From: Bacillota bacterium
Lineage (GTDB): Bacteria; Bacillota; Desulfotomaculia; Desulfotomaculales; Desulforudaceae
Assembly: GCA_040757205.1 (NCBI GenBank)
Contig: JBFLXL010000001.1
Coordinates: 230,702 to 294,701, forward strand
Length of the DNA: 64,000 nucleotides
Direction: 5' to 3'
Shown here: positions 8,443 through 16,967 of the stretch, in pieces
How the letters are laid out: each line of letters opens with the position of its first letter
Position numbering within the stretch: the stretch's first letter is position 1
The notes under the pieces: model-generated
What the model saw: only the letters and a program-made list of their open reading frames with translations
Database searches by the model: none
Told to the model about the DNA's origin: nothing
Program-made: the position numbers and the translations under genes

Positions 8443-8512
8443 GAGAGGATGTAAACAGCATGTACCCCTATGTGATGCGAAAGAACCTGACCGTCACGCT
8501 GCAGCAGGAGGA
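8418..8512 (+). repeat. Duplicated spoIIIAE/spoIIIAF junction
   Basis: Copy 1 (8418-8447) holds the last codons and stop of spoIIIAE. Copy 2 (8483-8512) holds the purine-rich ribosome site used by spoIIIAF. About 25 of 30 positions match, offset 65 bp. The intervening 35 bp has no match elsewhere in the window. Confidence 0.75.
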
Positions 8513-8526
8513 GGTGGTGGCGCGCC

Positions 8527-9105
8527 TTGGATGCGCTGGAGAGTCTGGTTCGTGAACTCGTGGTTCTCGTCATCCTGGCCGTGGTCCTGGAACTGCTGCT
8601 GCCGGAAGGGGACCTGCGCCGGTACGTCCGGATGGTCCTGGGGCTTTTGATCATCGTGGCGGTCTTGCAGACGGCGGTGGGCTTCTGGAACCGGGATCTG
8701 GCCGCCGACCTCTCGTGGGTCACGCTCAGCCGGCCCGACCAGGAAGGGACCCGGGAAATCATCCGGGAAGGGGAACGGCTTTGGCAGTTGGGGCAGACCC
8801 AGGCCATGACCGAATACGAGGAGGGATTGGCCCGGCAAATCCGGGCCCTGGCCGGGCTGAATCAGGAGGTGGCCGTGGCGGACGTTGACGTGCGTTTCGC
8901 ACCAGGAAGGACGGCCGGGGAACCCGGACGCCTGGAGGAGGTGATCCTGATCCTGGGCGGAGAGCACGGGGGTGCGGCGGAGGTGCCGGTCGGCGCCCAG
9001 CTTGGAAGCCGGCCCGCGCCCGATCCGGAAGCGGTGGCGAGGCTCCGCGGTTTGGTGGCCGACTTCTACGGCCTAACTCCCGAACAGGTTAAGGTGCGGC
9101 AATGA
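8527..9105 (+). CDS. spoIIIAF: Stage III sporulation protein AF
   Basis: A 192-residue protein with two N-terminal membrane helices (LVVLVILAVVLELLLP and MVLGLLIIVAVLQTAV) and a soluble ring-building C-terminal domain (~80-190). This is the SpoIIIAF arrangement. TTG 8527 follows CAGGAGGAGG. It is sixth in the spoIIIA operon. Confidence 0.93.
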   Translation: MDALESLVRELVVLVILAVVLELLLPEGDLRRYVRMVLGLLIIVAVLQTAVGFWNRDLAADLSWVTLSRPDQEGTREIIREGERLWQLGQTQAMTEYEEGLARQIRALAGLNQEVAVADVDVRFAPGRTAGEPGRLEEVILILGGEHGGAAEVPVGAQLGSRPAPDPEAVARLRGLVADFYGLTPEQVKVRQ

Positions 9106-9130
9106 TTTATTCCATGGAGGGATGATAACG

Positions 9131-9739
9131 GTGAAACTGAGTGATTTGATGGCCGGCGCGACCGGTGGCGGCTCCAAAAAACACCAGAAAGTCGTTCTGT
9201 TGTTGTTGGCCGCCCTGGGAGTGTTTCTGCTGCTTTTGGGCCACCTTGACCTCGGCGCGTCGCGGCCCGCGGTGCCCGTGGACGCGCTCGCGCCGACGGA
9301 GCCGGAGGGCTCGCCGCCCAAGGCCCGCTTGCAGATCCAATCCGAAGAGGAGTACCTGGCGCGCACGCTGGAGGTGATGCTCCGCCAGATTTCCGGCGCG
9401 GGCCTGGTGGACGTGGTCGTCCGGCTGGAGGAATCGACCACCTCCGAATACGCGCTCAACCAGACCATCGGCCGCAGAGTGACCGACGAGAAAGACCCGG
9501 CCGGGTCAGTCCGGGTGACCACGGAGGAGAACGATACCGGCAATTTGGTGGTGGTCCGGGGGGATGGGGGATCCGAAACGCCGGTGGTGGAGCGGGAAAC
9601 AGCGCCCCGCGTGGCCGGCGTCCTGGTGGTGGCCGAGGGGGCCCGGAACCCGCAGATCAAGGCGGAACTCTTCCGGGCCACCCGGGTGGCCTTGGGAGTG
9701 GAACCGCACCGGATTCTGGTGCTGCCCAAAAAGTTGTAA
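9131..9739 (+). CDS. spoIIIAG: Stage III sporulation protein AG
   Basis: A 202-residue single-pass protein (VVLLLLAALGVFLLLLGHL) with a C-terminal ring-forming domain. In Bacillus, SpoIIIAG forms the large oligomeric ring of the feeding-tube channel. GTG 9131 lies nine bases after GGAGGG; an ATG at 9122 directly abuts that site and is less likely. The fairly Pro-rich linker (~45-60) and the AGVLVVAEGARNPQIKAEL block are family features. Confidence 0.92.
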   Translation: MKLSDLMAGATGGGSKKHQKVVLLLLAALGVFLLLLGHLDLGASRPAVPVDALAPTEPEGSPPKARLQIQSEEEYLARTLEVMLRQISGAGLVDVVVRLEESTTSEYALNQTIGRRVTDEKDPAGSVRVTTEENDTGNLVVVRGDGGSETPVVERETAPRVAGVLVVAEGARNPQIKAELFRATRVALGVEPHRILVLPKKL

Positions 9740-9748
9740 GGGGGAGCG

Positions 9749-10348
9749 GTGGTGAAATTCTGGATTTTGGAGCGCAGATTCCTAGGGCTAGGGGTTGTGA
9801 GCCTGTTGGTCCTGACCTCAATCCTGGTTGCGGCCTGGGTGTTGCGGCCGGCTGGTGTTTTGCGGGAGCCGGTTTCCGAACCCGGGCCGCCGCCGCGGCC
9901 GGAGGCCGTGACCCCGGCGGCCGGTGAACCGGCGGCGGAAACGGAAGCACCCAACGGCTCCGAAGCGGATGATTTTCGCCGGGCCCGGACCGACTTCTTC
10001 GTTGAGTACCGCCTGGAGCGGGAAATGTCCCGGGGGCGGCAGGTGGAATTGCTGAAAACGGTGGCGCAGGATCCCGGCGCCGACGAGACTCAGCGGGCGG
10101 CGGCCCAGGAGCGGCTGCTCCAGATCACCCGCGACCTGGAACGGGAAACCAGCCTGGAGAATATCCTGCGAGCGAAAGGGTTCCGTGACGCGGTGGTTTT
10201 CTTTCAGGAGAAAAGGGCCACCGTGGTCGTGCCCGATCTGACCTCCGAGGAGCAGGCGCGCGGGATCATCAACCTGGCGGTGCGCGGGGCGGGAATTATG
10301 CCCGAGGACGTGATGGTGATCGGCCATCCAGGCGAATTTGGGCCATAA
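9749..10348 (+). CDS. spoIIIAH: Stage III sporulation protein AH
   Basis: A 199-residue protein with one N-terminal membrane helix (LGVVSLLVLTSILVAAWVL), a long Pro/Glu-rich linker (~30-70) and a C-terminal YscJ/FliF-like domain (DFFVEYRLEREMSRGRQVEL onward). In Bacillus this domain binds forespore SpoIIQ. Tandem GTG codons at 9749 and 9752 follow AAGGGGGAGC. It is the last gene of the operon and is followed by the biotin carboxylase genes, as in Bacillus. Confidence 0.94.
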   Translation: MVKFWILERRFLGLGVVSLLVLTSILVAAWVLRPAGVLREPVSEPGPPPRPEAVTPAAGEPAAETEAPNGSEADDFRRARTDFFVEYRLEREMSRGRQVELLKTVAQDPGADETQRAAAQERLLQITRDLERETSLENILRAKGFRDAVVFFQEKRATVVVPDLTSEEQARGIINLAVRGAGIMPEDVMVIGHPGEFGP

Positions 10349-10413
10349 TTACCCCATTCGGTGGTACAAAGGCAAAAAACCTCTTGTTTTTTGTATACTT
10401 ATGTTCCGCCTAT

Positions 10414-10442
10414 TTCCAAAACCCGCCGGGCTCCGTTATAAT
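10414..10442 (+). promoter_or_regulatory. Candidate vegetative promoter upstream of the carboxylase genes
   Basis: TATAAT at 10437-10442 with a 17-bp spacer to TTCCAA (10414-10419), which is only a partial -35. It would let the carboxylase genes be expressed apart from the sporulation operon. Confidence 0.45.
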
Positions 10443-10471
10443 CAAGTCACGCCGGATACGGCGCGCAAGCG

Positions 10472-10567
10472 GGTTTTGCCAGGGGCGGGAGGGATAATCA
10501 GCGGACCAACTCGGAAGTGTCCACGCCCTCCTGTTCAGGTTTTGCCAATGGCGGGAGGGATAATCAG
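10472..10567 (+). repeat. Duplicated ribosome-site segment before the carboxyltransferase gene
   Basis: A 30-bp segment occurs at 10472-10501 and again at 10538-10567, with 28 of 30 positions identical and an offset of 66 bp. Both copies contain GCGGGAGGGATAATCAG. Only the second copy is followed by the functional TTG start at 10568. Confidence 0.85.
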
Positions 10568-12433
10568 TTGTCTGTTTTGCGGATTACGGACACCACTTTG
10601 CGGGACGGCCACCAGAGCTTGTGGGCGACGCGGATGCGCACCGCGGACATGCTGCCGATCATCGAGAAAATTGACGCGGTGGGTTATCATTCGCTGGAGG
10701 TTTGGGGCGGGGCCACCTTTGACGTGTGCCTGCGCTACCTGAACGAGGACCCCTGGGAGCGCCTGCGGCTGATCAAAAAACGCGCGCGGAACACGCCTTT
10801 GCAGATGCTCTTGCGCGGTCAATCCCTGGTCGGGTACGCCCACTACCCGGACGATGTCGTCGAGGCCTTTGTGCACCGGATGGTGGTCAATGGGATCGAC
10901 ATCATTCGGGTATTCGACGCATTAAACGATGTCCGCAATATGACCACCGCGGTGCGGGCGGGCAAGCAGGCGGGGGCACATGTGCAGGCGGCGGTGGTCT
11001 ATACGGTCAGCCCGGTGCACACCACCGAGCATTTTCTCCGGACCGCCCTGGACTTCGCCGAACTCGGGGCCGATTCCATCTGCATCAAGGACATGGCCGG
11101 GCTGTTGGCCCCCTACAAGGCCTTTGAACTGGTGAGCCTTTTTAAGAAAGAGCTTCGGTTGCCGGTGCAATTGCACTGCCACTATATCGGCGGCATGGCC
11201 GTCGGCGCCTATCTGAAGGCGGCCGAGGCCGGAGTCGACGTCATCGACACGGCTTCCGTGCCGTTGGCCTTCGGCGCCTCGCAACCCCCGGTCGAGACCG
11301 TGGTGCGGGCCCTGCGGGAAACCCCCTACGACACGAAATTGCGGATCCGGGTCTTGTTCGAGATCGCCGAGTATTTTGAGGAGCTGAGGCGCCGGGAAGG
11401 TTATGACCGCGGAGTAACCCGGATTCACGACATGCGGGTGTTTGACCACCAGGTTCCCGGGGGCATGATTTCGAACCTGGTTTCCCAGCTTGAAGAACAG
11501 AAATCGCTGCACCGGCTGGAGGAAGTGCTGGCCGAGATACCGCGGGTGCGGGCGGAACTGGGCTACCCCCCGCTCGTGACTCCCACCAGCCAGATCGTCG
11601 GCACTCAGGCCGTCTTGAACGTGCTGACCGGGCAACGCTACAAGTTGGTGCCGGGCGAGGTCAAGAGCTACGTCCAGGGCCTCTACGGAAAACCGCCCGG
11701 GGAGCTCAATCCGGAAGTCATGCGCGACATCCTGGGGGACAGCGAGCCGATTACTTGCCGCCCGGCCGACTTGTTGGCGCCCAGGCTGGAAAAAATGAGA
11801 AAGGAAATCGGCGCGCTCGCCGAAAGCGAGGAAGACGTTTTATCGTACGCCCTGTTCCCGCAAGTGGCCAAGAAGTTCCTTGAGGCCCGCCTGAAGGGAG
11901 AACTGCACCCGGCGGCGCCGGAAAAGAAGGAGAATCGGCCCGGCCCGGCTAATAGGCCAGATGCAGTGAAGGGCAAGGAGGCAAGAAGCATGAACTTGGA
12001 AGAGATCAGGGAACTGGTCAGGCTGCTGGACCGGACCGACATCAAGGAATTCTGCCTGGAAAGCCAGGGAATCAAGATTGTGATCAAAAAGGGCGGCACC
12101 GGAGCAGAAAACCGTCCTCAAGACCAGGCCGCCCCGCCGGAGGGGGAATCCGGGCCTTCGATCCAGGCGCCGCCGTCCTTACCGCCGGCGAACACGGTCA
12201 TGGTTAAGGCGCCGATGGTGGGCACGTTTTACAGTTCACCGGCTCCGGACGCGCCGCCCTACGTCGAGGTGGGTTCCAAGGTGCGGGAAGGCCAGGTGCT
12301 GTGCATCATTGAGGCAATGAAATTGATGAACGAGATTGAGGCGGAAACCGCCGGCGAGATCGCCGATATCCTGGTTGGGAACGGGCAGCCGGTGGAATAC
12401 GGGCAGCCGCTGTTTGTGATCGCCCCCAAATAA
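10568..12433 (+). CDS. Carboxyltransferase (PycB/OadA type) fused to full-length AccB
   Basis: A 621-residue fusion. Residues ~1-460 are an OadA/PycB carboxyltransferase with an HMGL-like barrel: [22 protein letters not shown] with the carbamylated Lys, and metal-binding LHCHYIGG. Residues ~475-621 are a complete AccB: an N-terminal [13 protein letters not shown] helix, a Pro-rich linker and a biotinyl domain with EAMKLMNE. It probably carboxylates pyruvate (or decarboxylates oxaloacetate) using AccC encoded next. The start is TTG 10568. At 11990 an in-frame ATG follows a perfect AAGGAGG by eight bases, so free AccB for acetyl-CoA carboxylase may also be made. The linker before that ATG looks like a former intergenic region. 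Confidence 0.9.
   Translation: MSVLRITDTTLRDGHQSLWATRMRTADMLPIIEKIDAVGYHSLEVWGGATFDVCLRYLNEDPWERLRLIKKRARNTPLQMLLRGQSLVGYAHYPDDVVEAFVHRMVVNGIDIIRVFDALNDVRNMTTAVRAGKQAGAHVQAAVVYTVSPVHTTEHFLRTALDFAELGADSICIKDMAGLLAPYKAFELVSLFKKELRLPVQLHCHYIGGMAVGAYLKAAEAGVDVIDTASVPLAFGASQPPVETVVRALRETPYDTKLRIRVLFEIAEYFEELRRREGYDRGVTRIHDMRVFDHQVPGGMISNLVSQLEEQKSLHRLEEVLAEIPRVRAELGYPPLVTPTSQIVGTQAVLNVLTGQRYKLVPGEVKSYVQGLYGKPPGELNPEVMRDILGDSEPITCRPADLLAPRLEKMRKEIGALAESEEDVLSYALFPQVAKKFLEARLKGELHPAAPEKKENRPGPANRPDAVKGKEARSMNLEEIRELVRLLDRTDIKEFCLESQGIKIVIKKGGTGAENRPQDQAAPPEGESGPSIQAPPSLPPANTVMVKAPMVGTFYSSPAPDAPPYVEVGSKVREGQVLCIIEAMKLMNEIEAETAGEIADILVGNGQPVEYGQPLFVIAPK
11975..11992 (+). promoter_or_regulatory. Internal ribosome site and start for free AccB
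   Basis: AAGGAGG at 11975-11981 and ATG at 11990-11992, spacing eight, in the frame of the fusion gene. The encoded N terminus ([18 protein letters not shown]) is where free AccB proteins normally begin. Confidence 0.7.
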
Positions 12434-12454
12434 AAAAGCCTCGAGGAGAATTAG

Positions 12455-13795
12455 ATGGAGAAAGTACTGATTGCGAATCGGGGAGAGATCGCGCTCCGAA
12501 TTATTCGCGCCTGCCGCGAACTGGGCCTGGAAACGGTGGCTGTCTATTCGGAAGCCGACCGCGACAGCCTGCCGGTGCGGCTGGCGGACCAGGCGTACTG
12601 CATTGGCCCGGCGGACGTTACCCGCAGCTACCTGAACATCGCCGCCATCATCAGCGCCGCCGAACTGTCCGGGGCCGACGCCATCCATCCCGGATACGGT
12701 TTTTTGGCCGAAAACGCCCACTTCGCCGAAGTTTGTGAAAGCTGCGGCCTCACTTTTATCGGGCCGCCGGTCGAGGCCATCGCGAAAATGGGGGCCAAGG
12801 CGGAGGCCCTGGAAGTGGTCCGGAAAATGGGTGTGCCCATTGTACCCGGATCGGGCGGGCCGGTGGACGGGGTCAACCACGCCCTGGCGGTGGCCGAGGA
12901 AATCGGTTATCCCGTCCTGATCAAGGCTTCCGCCGGTGGCGGCGGGCGCGGAATGCGGGTGGCCCACAATAAGTCCGACCTGTCCCGGGCCCTGCAGGCC
13001 GCCCAGGGCGAAGCCCAGAAGGCGTTCGGCAGCGGCGTCGTGTACCTGGAGAAGTATGTCGAGGAGCCGCGTCACATCGAGATCCAGGTTTTCGGGGACC
13101 GGCACGGCAGTATCCTGTCCCTCGGGGAGCGGGACTGCTCCATCCAGCGGCGGAACCAGAAACTGCTTGAAGAAGCCCCGTCCACCGCCCTGACCCCGGA
13201 GCTGCGCCGGCAGATCGGGGAGGCGGCCGTGCGGGCCGCGCAGGCCGTGGGTTACTACAACTCCGGCACGGTGGAGTTCCTGCTGGACCGTGAAAACCGG
13301 TTCTACTTCATCGAAATGAACACGCGCATACAGGTTGAACACCCGGTTACGGAAATGGTGACCGGTCTGGACCTGGTCAAGGAACAGATCCGGGTGGCCG
13401 CCGGGGAAAATCTGTCGTTCGGTGAGCAGGACGTCAAGATCAACGGCTGGGCGATCGAGTGCCGGATCAACGCCGAGGACCCTTGGGCGAACTTCGGGCC
13501 GCGGGCGGGCCGGATCACGGCTTACCTCCCGCCGGGCGGACCGGGGATCAGGGTGGACAGCGCGGCCTATCCCGGCGTTGAAGTGTCTCCGTATTACGAT
13601 TCACTGATCGCCAAGCTGGTGGCCTGGGGAAGGGACCGGGACGAGGCCATCGAGCGGGCCGAGCGGGCACTGGCCGAATTCGTGGTTGAGGGAGTACCGA
13701 CCACGATACCGTTTCACCAACGGGTGTTGTCCAACGCCTTTTTCCGGAGGGGGGAGGTCTACACCAATTTTGTCCAGCGGCGCATTTTCCCTTGA
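12455..13795 (+). CDS. accC: Biotin carboxylase
   Basis: The standard AccC length of 446 residues. It has an N-terminal biotin-carboxylase fold ([18 protein letters not shown]), an ATP-grasp lid loop ([13 protein letters not shown]) and active-site residues in [14 protein letters not shown]. It carboxylates biotin on the carrier domain with ATP and bicarbonate. ATG 12455 follows CGAGGAG. It lies 21 bp after the carboxyltransferase-AccB fusion. The same AccC probably serves both that enzyme and AccDA encoded near 50-52 kb. Confidence 0.97.
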   Translation: MEKVLIANRGEIALRIIRACRELGLETVAVYSEADRDSLPVRLADQAYCIGPADVTRSYLNIAAIISAAELSGADAIHPGYGFLAENAHFAEVCESCGLTFIGPPVEAIAKMGAKAEALEVVRKMGVPIVPGSGGPVDGVNHALAVAEEIGYPVLIKASAGGGGRGMRVAHNKSDLSRALQAAQGEAQKAFGSGVVYLEKYVEEPRHIEIQVFGDRHGSILSLGERDCSIQRRNQKLLEEAPSTALTPELRRQIGEAAVRAAQAVGYYNSGTVEFLLDRENRFYFIEMNTRIQVEHPVTEMVTGLDLVKEQIRVAAGENLSFGEQDVKINGWAIECRINAEDPWANFGPRAGRITAYLPPGGPGIRVDSAAYPGVEVSPYYDSLIAKLVAWGRDRDEAIERAERALAEFVVEGVPTTIPFHQRVLSNAFFRRGEVYTNFVQRRIFP

Positions 13796-13829
13796 GGACA
13801 AACCCTGGAATTCATAGGCAGGAAACCGG

Positions 13830-13859
13830 TTGTATTAGATTCTGGTTCTGGTATATAAT
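13830..13859 (+). promoter_or_regulatory. Promoter of the asp23 group with overlapping dyad
   Basis: TTGTAT at 13830-13835, an 18-bp spacer and TATAAT at 13854-13859. An 8-bp inverted repeat, TTCTGGTT (13840-13847) and AACCAGAA (13867-13874), brackets the -10 box and could be an operator. Confidence 0.6.
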
Positions 13860-13895
13860 AACAAGAAACCAGAACATTTCAGGAGGTGCTAGTGA

Positions 13896-14294
13896 ATGGC
13901 TGATCATGTTACCGAAGTCAAGGGAGAAATGGGGGCCGTACGGATTGCCAACGAAGTGGTGGCCATTGTGGCCAGCTTGGCCGCGATTGAGGTTCCGGGC
14001 CTGTCCGGAATGAGCGGCGGGGTGGTCGGCGGCATTGCCGAACGGTTGGGCCGCAAGAATTTGTCCAAAGGGGTCAAGGTTGAAGTCGGGGAAAGGGAAG
14101 CGGCCATTGACCTGTACGTGATCGTCGACTTTGGGGTCCGCATTCCGGATGTCGCCACCCAGGTTCAAACCAGCGTCAAGCGGGCCGTGGAAACCATGAC
14201 CGGTTTGAAGGTGGTGGAGGTCAATGTGCATGTTCAGGGTGTCGCCTTCGCCAAGGAGGAAGAGCCGGAGGAAGTAGAAACACGGGTCCGGTAG
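13896..14294 (+). CDS. Asp23/Gls24 family envelope stress protein
   Basis: A 132-residue Asp23/Gls24 domain protein (GAVRIANEVVAIVASLAA, GLSGMSGGVV, VKVEVGEREAAIDLYVIVD). In Staphylococcus, Asp23 is anchored to the membrane by AmaP, whose homologue follows. In Bacillus the homologue YqhY sits at the same place after accC. ATG 13896 follows AGGAGGTGC. It has its own promoter. Confidence 0.93.
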   Translation: MADHVTEVKGEMGAVRIANEVVAIVASLAAIEVPGLSGMSGGVVGGIAERLGRKNLSKGVKVEVGEREAAIDLYVIVDFGVRIPDVATQVQTSVKRAVETMTGLKVVEVNVHVQGVAFAKEEEPEEVETRVR

Positions 14295-14312
14295 CACCAA
14301 GGAGGTTGAAAC

Positions 14313-14840
14313 ATGGGGCCGTTTGACCGCAGCCTGTTGGCGATCTACGCCCTGGCTGTGTCGGCAGGCATCGTCGTCGGGATTTTCGTTCTCACCGGGG
14401 TTCTGGCCCCAACACAACTGGAGACGTTCCTTCGCCCGGAACACAACGCGCTGGCGACGGGTGTTCTGGGCGTCTTTCTTTTGGCGGGACTGCGGCTCCT
14501 GGGGGTCAGCCTGCGCCGGAAAAAGGAAAGCCAGGCCATTGTGGACGAAAGCGCTCTCGGACAGGTGCGGGTGTCGCTGACCGCTCTTGAGAACCTGATT
14601 GACAAGATTGTGTCGCCGGTGCCCGGGATTCGGGAGGTGCGGCCCAAGGTCGGTCCCGAGAACGGAGGCATCGGGATCCGCCTGAAGGTGGTCGCCAGTC
14701 CCGACATAAACGTGCCCGAGACATCACGAGCGATCCAGCAGTTGGTGCAGGATCAGATCCGTGAGGTCACCGGCCTCACGGTCAATCGGATAAAAATTGA
14801 AGTAGAGAACTTTGCCGTTTCGAAGGGCCGGGTGGAGTAA
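14313..14840 (+). CDS. amaP: Alkaline shock response membrane anchor protein AmaP
   Basis: A 175-residue protein with two N-terminal hydrophobic helices (LLAIYALAVSAGIVVGIFVL and ALATGVLGVFLLAGLRLL) and a C-terminal Asp23-like domain. This is the AmaP arrangement that tethers Asp23 to the membrane. ATG 14313 lies eight bases after AAGGAGG, and the gene follows asp23 by 18 bp. Confidence 0.88.
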   Translation: MGPFDRSLLAIYALAVSAGIVVGIFVLTGVLAPTQLETFLRPEHNALATGVLGVFLLAGLRLLGVSLRRKKESQAIVDESALGQVRVSLTALENLIDKIVSPVPGIREVRPKVGPENGGIGIRLKVVASPDINVPETSRAIQQLVQDQIREVTGLTVNRIKIEVENFAVSKGRVE

Positions 14841-14855
14841 CGAGGTGGATGCGCT

Positions 14856-15071
14856 TTGTTGACAAGACTGATCGAGGTTCTGGACGGACACTGGGGCAAG
14901 GTCGGCGGCGTCGTCCTGGGACTCCTTTTCGGATGGTTCGCGATCAGCTACGGGCTCTGGCGGGCCTTGTTCGTGGCGTCAATGGCGGTTTTGGGCTATT
15001 TCATCGGCAAGCAGGTGGACGAACGCACTGACTGGGATAAGCTTTTGCACCGCTTCCGGGGCGGCCGCTAG
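14856..15071 (+). CDS. DUF2273 small membrane protein
   Basis: A 71-residue protein with two membrane helices (GVVLGLLFGWFAISYGLW and RALFVASMAVLGYFIGKQVD), characteristic of the DUF2273 proteins encoded beside amaP and asp23. It starts at TTG 14856 after CGAGGTGG. It is probably part of the same envelope complex. Confidence 0.85.
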   Translation: MLTRLIEVLDGHWGKVGGVVLGLLFGWFAISYGLWRALFVASMAVLGYFIGKQVDERTDWDKLLHRFRGGR

Positions 15072-15497
15072 GTGGCCGGTTTGAAGAGACGGCGTCAAAG
15101 AGAGACTGCCTTGCAGGTCCTTTTCCAGGCGGAAGTCGCCCGCACTTCCGGAGAGCGAGCCTTTGAGCGGACGCTGGAGTTGTTCGGCCTGAATGACGGG
15201 GATTTCGCCTACGCCCGCGAACTGGTGGACGGCGTTTTGGCGCAAGTGGATCAGCTCGACCGGGTGATCTCCCGGGTGAGCCACGAATGGCGGTTGGAGC
15301 GGATGGCCAACGTGGACCGGAATATCATCCGCCTGGCGCTCTACGAAGTATTCTTCCGTGACGACATACCGGCTAACGTCGCCGTTAATGAGGCGCTCGA
15401 GTTGGCCAAGACATTCGGGACGGATGATTCGCGGCGTTTTGTGAACGGTATTCTGGGCAAAGTGGTGGAAGAGCCGGAACAATACCGGCCGGAATAG
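15072..15497 (+). CDS. nusB: Transcription antitermination factor NusB
   Basis: A 141-residue all-helical protein opening with RRRQRETALQVLFQAEV and ending with the block from IPANVAVNEALELAKTFG to FVNGILGKV. NusB binds boxA with S10 and supports rRNA antitermination. GTG 15072 begins directly after the stop of the DUF2273 gene, so translation is coupled. Confidence 0.97.
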   Translation: MAGLKRRRQRETALQVLFQAEVARTSGERAFERTLELFGLNDGDFAYARELVDGVLAQVDQLDRVISRVSHEWRLERMANVDRNIIRLALYEVFFRDDIPANVAVNEALELAKTFGTDDSRRFVNGILGKVVEEPEQYRPE

Positions 15498-15581
15498 CCC
15501 CGTACCTGAGGCGCGGACGTGGTAGACATCGGCTCCGGAGCAAACGGGTTTTAGACGGCGAAACCGGTTGCCACAGAGAAA

Positions 15582-15596
15582 GGATTCTGAATTCTG
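15582..15596. repeat. Short copy of the AATTCAG heptamer family
   Basis: GGATTCTGAATTCTG here is identical to 7242-7256. Its complement reads CAGAATTCAGAATCC, the same unit as the array after gatB at 29281. It lies just upstream of xseA. Confidence 0.6.
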
Positions 15597-15623
15597 ATCC
15601 CAGCAGGGTTCGGTGGCGCGCCA

Positions 15624-16883
15624 ATGCGAATTGTCACTGTGCGGGAATTGACCGGGCACATCAAAGAGCGCCTGGAATCCGATCCTTTCCTGGCCCACGT
15701 TTGGGTGCGAGGCGAAGTCTCGGCTTATAGCCGCCATCCGTCGGGCCATCTCTATTTCTTTCTCAAAGATGAAGCCGCCCGCATCCGGGTGGTGATGTTT
15801 CGCTCGCAGGCCTCCCGCCTGGGGGTTCCCCTCGAGAACGGGACGATGGTGGTGGTGCGCGGGTACCTGGGGGTCTACGAGCGCAACGGGGAGTACCAGC
15901 TCTACGCCCAAGGCGCGGAGGCCGAAGGTGCCGGAAAGCTGCACACCGCCCTGGAACGCCTGAAGGAGAAGTTGCAGAGCGAGGGGCTTTTTGACCCGGC
16001 CCGCAAGCGGCCGCTGCCGGCCCTGCCGGACACGGTGGGGGTGGTCACCTCTCCGGTGGGTGCGGCCTTTAAGGATATCCTCACGGTAATGAGCCGGAGG
16101 TGGCCGCTGGCGCGGGTGCTTTTGGCCCCGGTATCCGTGCAGGGGGAGACGGCTCCCTACGAAATCGCGCAGGCCATCCGCGCCTTGAACGGAATCGGCG
16201 GGGTGGATGTGCTTATTGTCGGCCGCGGAGGCGGCGCGCCGGATGAACTGGCGGCCTTCAACACCGAAGTGGTGGCGCGGGCCATGTTTGAGTCCGGGAT
16301 ACCGGTGGTGTCGGCCGTAGGTCACGAAAAGGACGTTTCGGTGGCCGACCTGGTGGCCGACTGGCGTTCCCCCACCCCTTCGGCGGCGGCGGAGGCGGTG
16401 GTCCCCGATCAACGGGCGGTATATGAGCGTCTGGCGGCATTGGAGATCCGCTTGGGCCGTGCGGTCCGTCACCGCTTGGTCGTTAACCGGGTCCGGCTGG
16501 ACGCCTTGCGGCGGAGGCCGTTGATGGCGAACCCCGGTCTGTTGTGCGAGCGCCGGCGGCAGGCGGTGCTGGGCCTCGAAGAGCGCTTGGCCGGGGCGAT
16601 CAGCCGGCGGATCCGGGAAGGACGGTCCCGGCTGGCGGTGCTTTCCGGCCGGCTGGAGGCCTTGAGCCCCCTGCAGATCCTGGCGCGGGGGTACAGTATC
16701 TGCCGGCGGACCGACGGGCGGATCATCCGGGACGCGGACGGCGTTTCTCCGGGAGAGCGGGTGGTTGTTTTGCTCCACGCGGGAGGACTTTCCTGCCTGG
16801 TGGAAGAAACATTCCGCGAGCCGGAATCCGCACCCGGAGCCGGCCGGAAACCTAAGGGCGGGGCTCCGCGGCCGGACGGATGA
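15624..16883 (+). CDS. xseA: Exodeoxyribonuclease VII large subunit
   Basis: A 419-residue XseA. An N-terminal OB domain occupies residues ~1-100 (HVWVRGEVSAYSRHPSGHLYF). The catalytic domain contains GVVTSPVGAAFKDIL, VLIVGRGGGAPDELAAFN and SAVGHEKDVSVADLVAD, and a coiled helical C-terminal part follows. With XseB it degrades single-stranded DNA. XseB is encoded 1.6 kb downstream, after folD and fchA. ATG 15624 lacks a strong ribosome site. Confidence 0.96.
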   Translation: MRIVTVRELTGHIKERLESDPFLAHVWVRGEVSAYSRHPSGHLYFFLKDEAARIRVVMFRSQASRLGVPLENGTMVVVRGYLGVYERNGEYQLYAQGAEAEGAGKLHTALERLKEKLQSEGLFDPARKRPLPALPDTVGVVTSPVGAAFKDILTVMSRRWPLARVLLAPVSVQGETAPYEIAQAIRALNGIGGVDVLIVGRGGGAPDELAAFNTEVVARAMFESGIPVVSAVGHEKDVSVADLVADWRSPTPSAAAEAVVPDQRAVYERLAALEIRLGRAVRHRLVVNRVRLDALRRRPLMANPGLLCERRRQAVLGLEERLAGAISRRIREGRSRLAVLSGRLEALSPLQILARGYSICRRTDGRIIRDADGVSPGERVVVLLHAGGLSCLVEETFREPESAPGAGRKPKGGAPRPDG

Positions 16884-16947
16884 GCCCGGCTTTTGAAGGC
16901 CGGCCGAGCGAGCCTTGTGGGAAGTGATGAGCCGGGCTTTTTGCAGG
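16879..16947 (+). repeat. Duplicated xseA/folD junction
   Basis: Copy 1 (16879-16899) contains the xseA stop TGA. Copy 2 (16926-16947) precedes the folD ribosome site. Both read gatgagcc(c/g)ggcttttt-like sequence followed by AGG, 47 bp apart. Identity is clear but lower than at the other junctions. Confidence 0.6.
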
Positions 16948-16967
16948 AGGAGGAAACCTGGCGTTCA

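Noticed and set aside
8461..8555. Short ATG frame between spoIIIAE and spoIIIAF
   Set aside because: It lies within the junction-duplication insert and copy, overlaps spoIIIAF, and has no ribosome site of its own.
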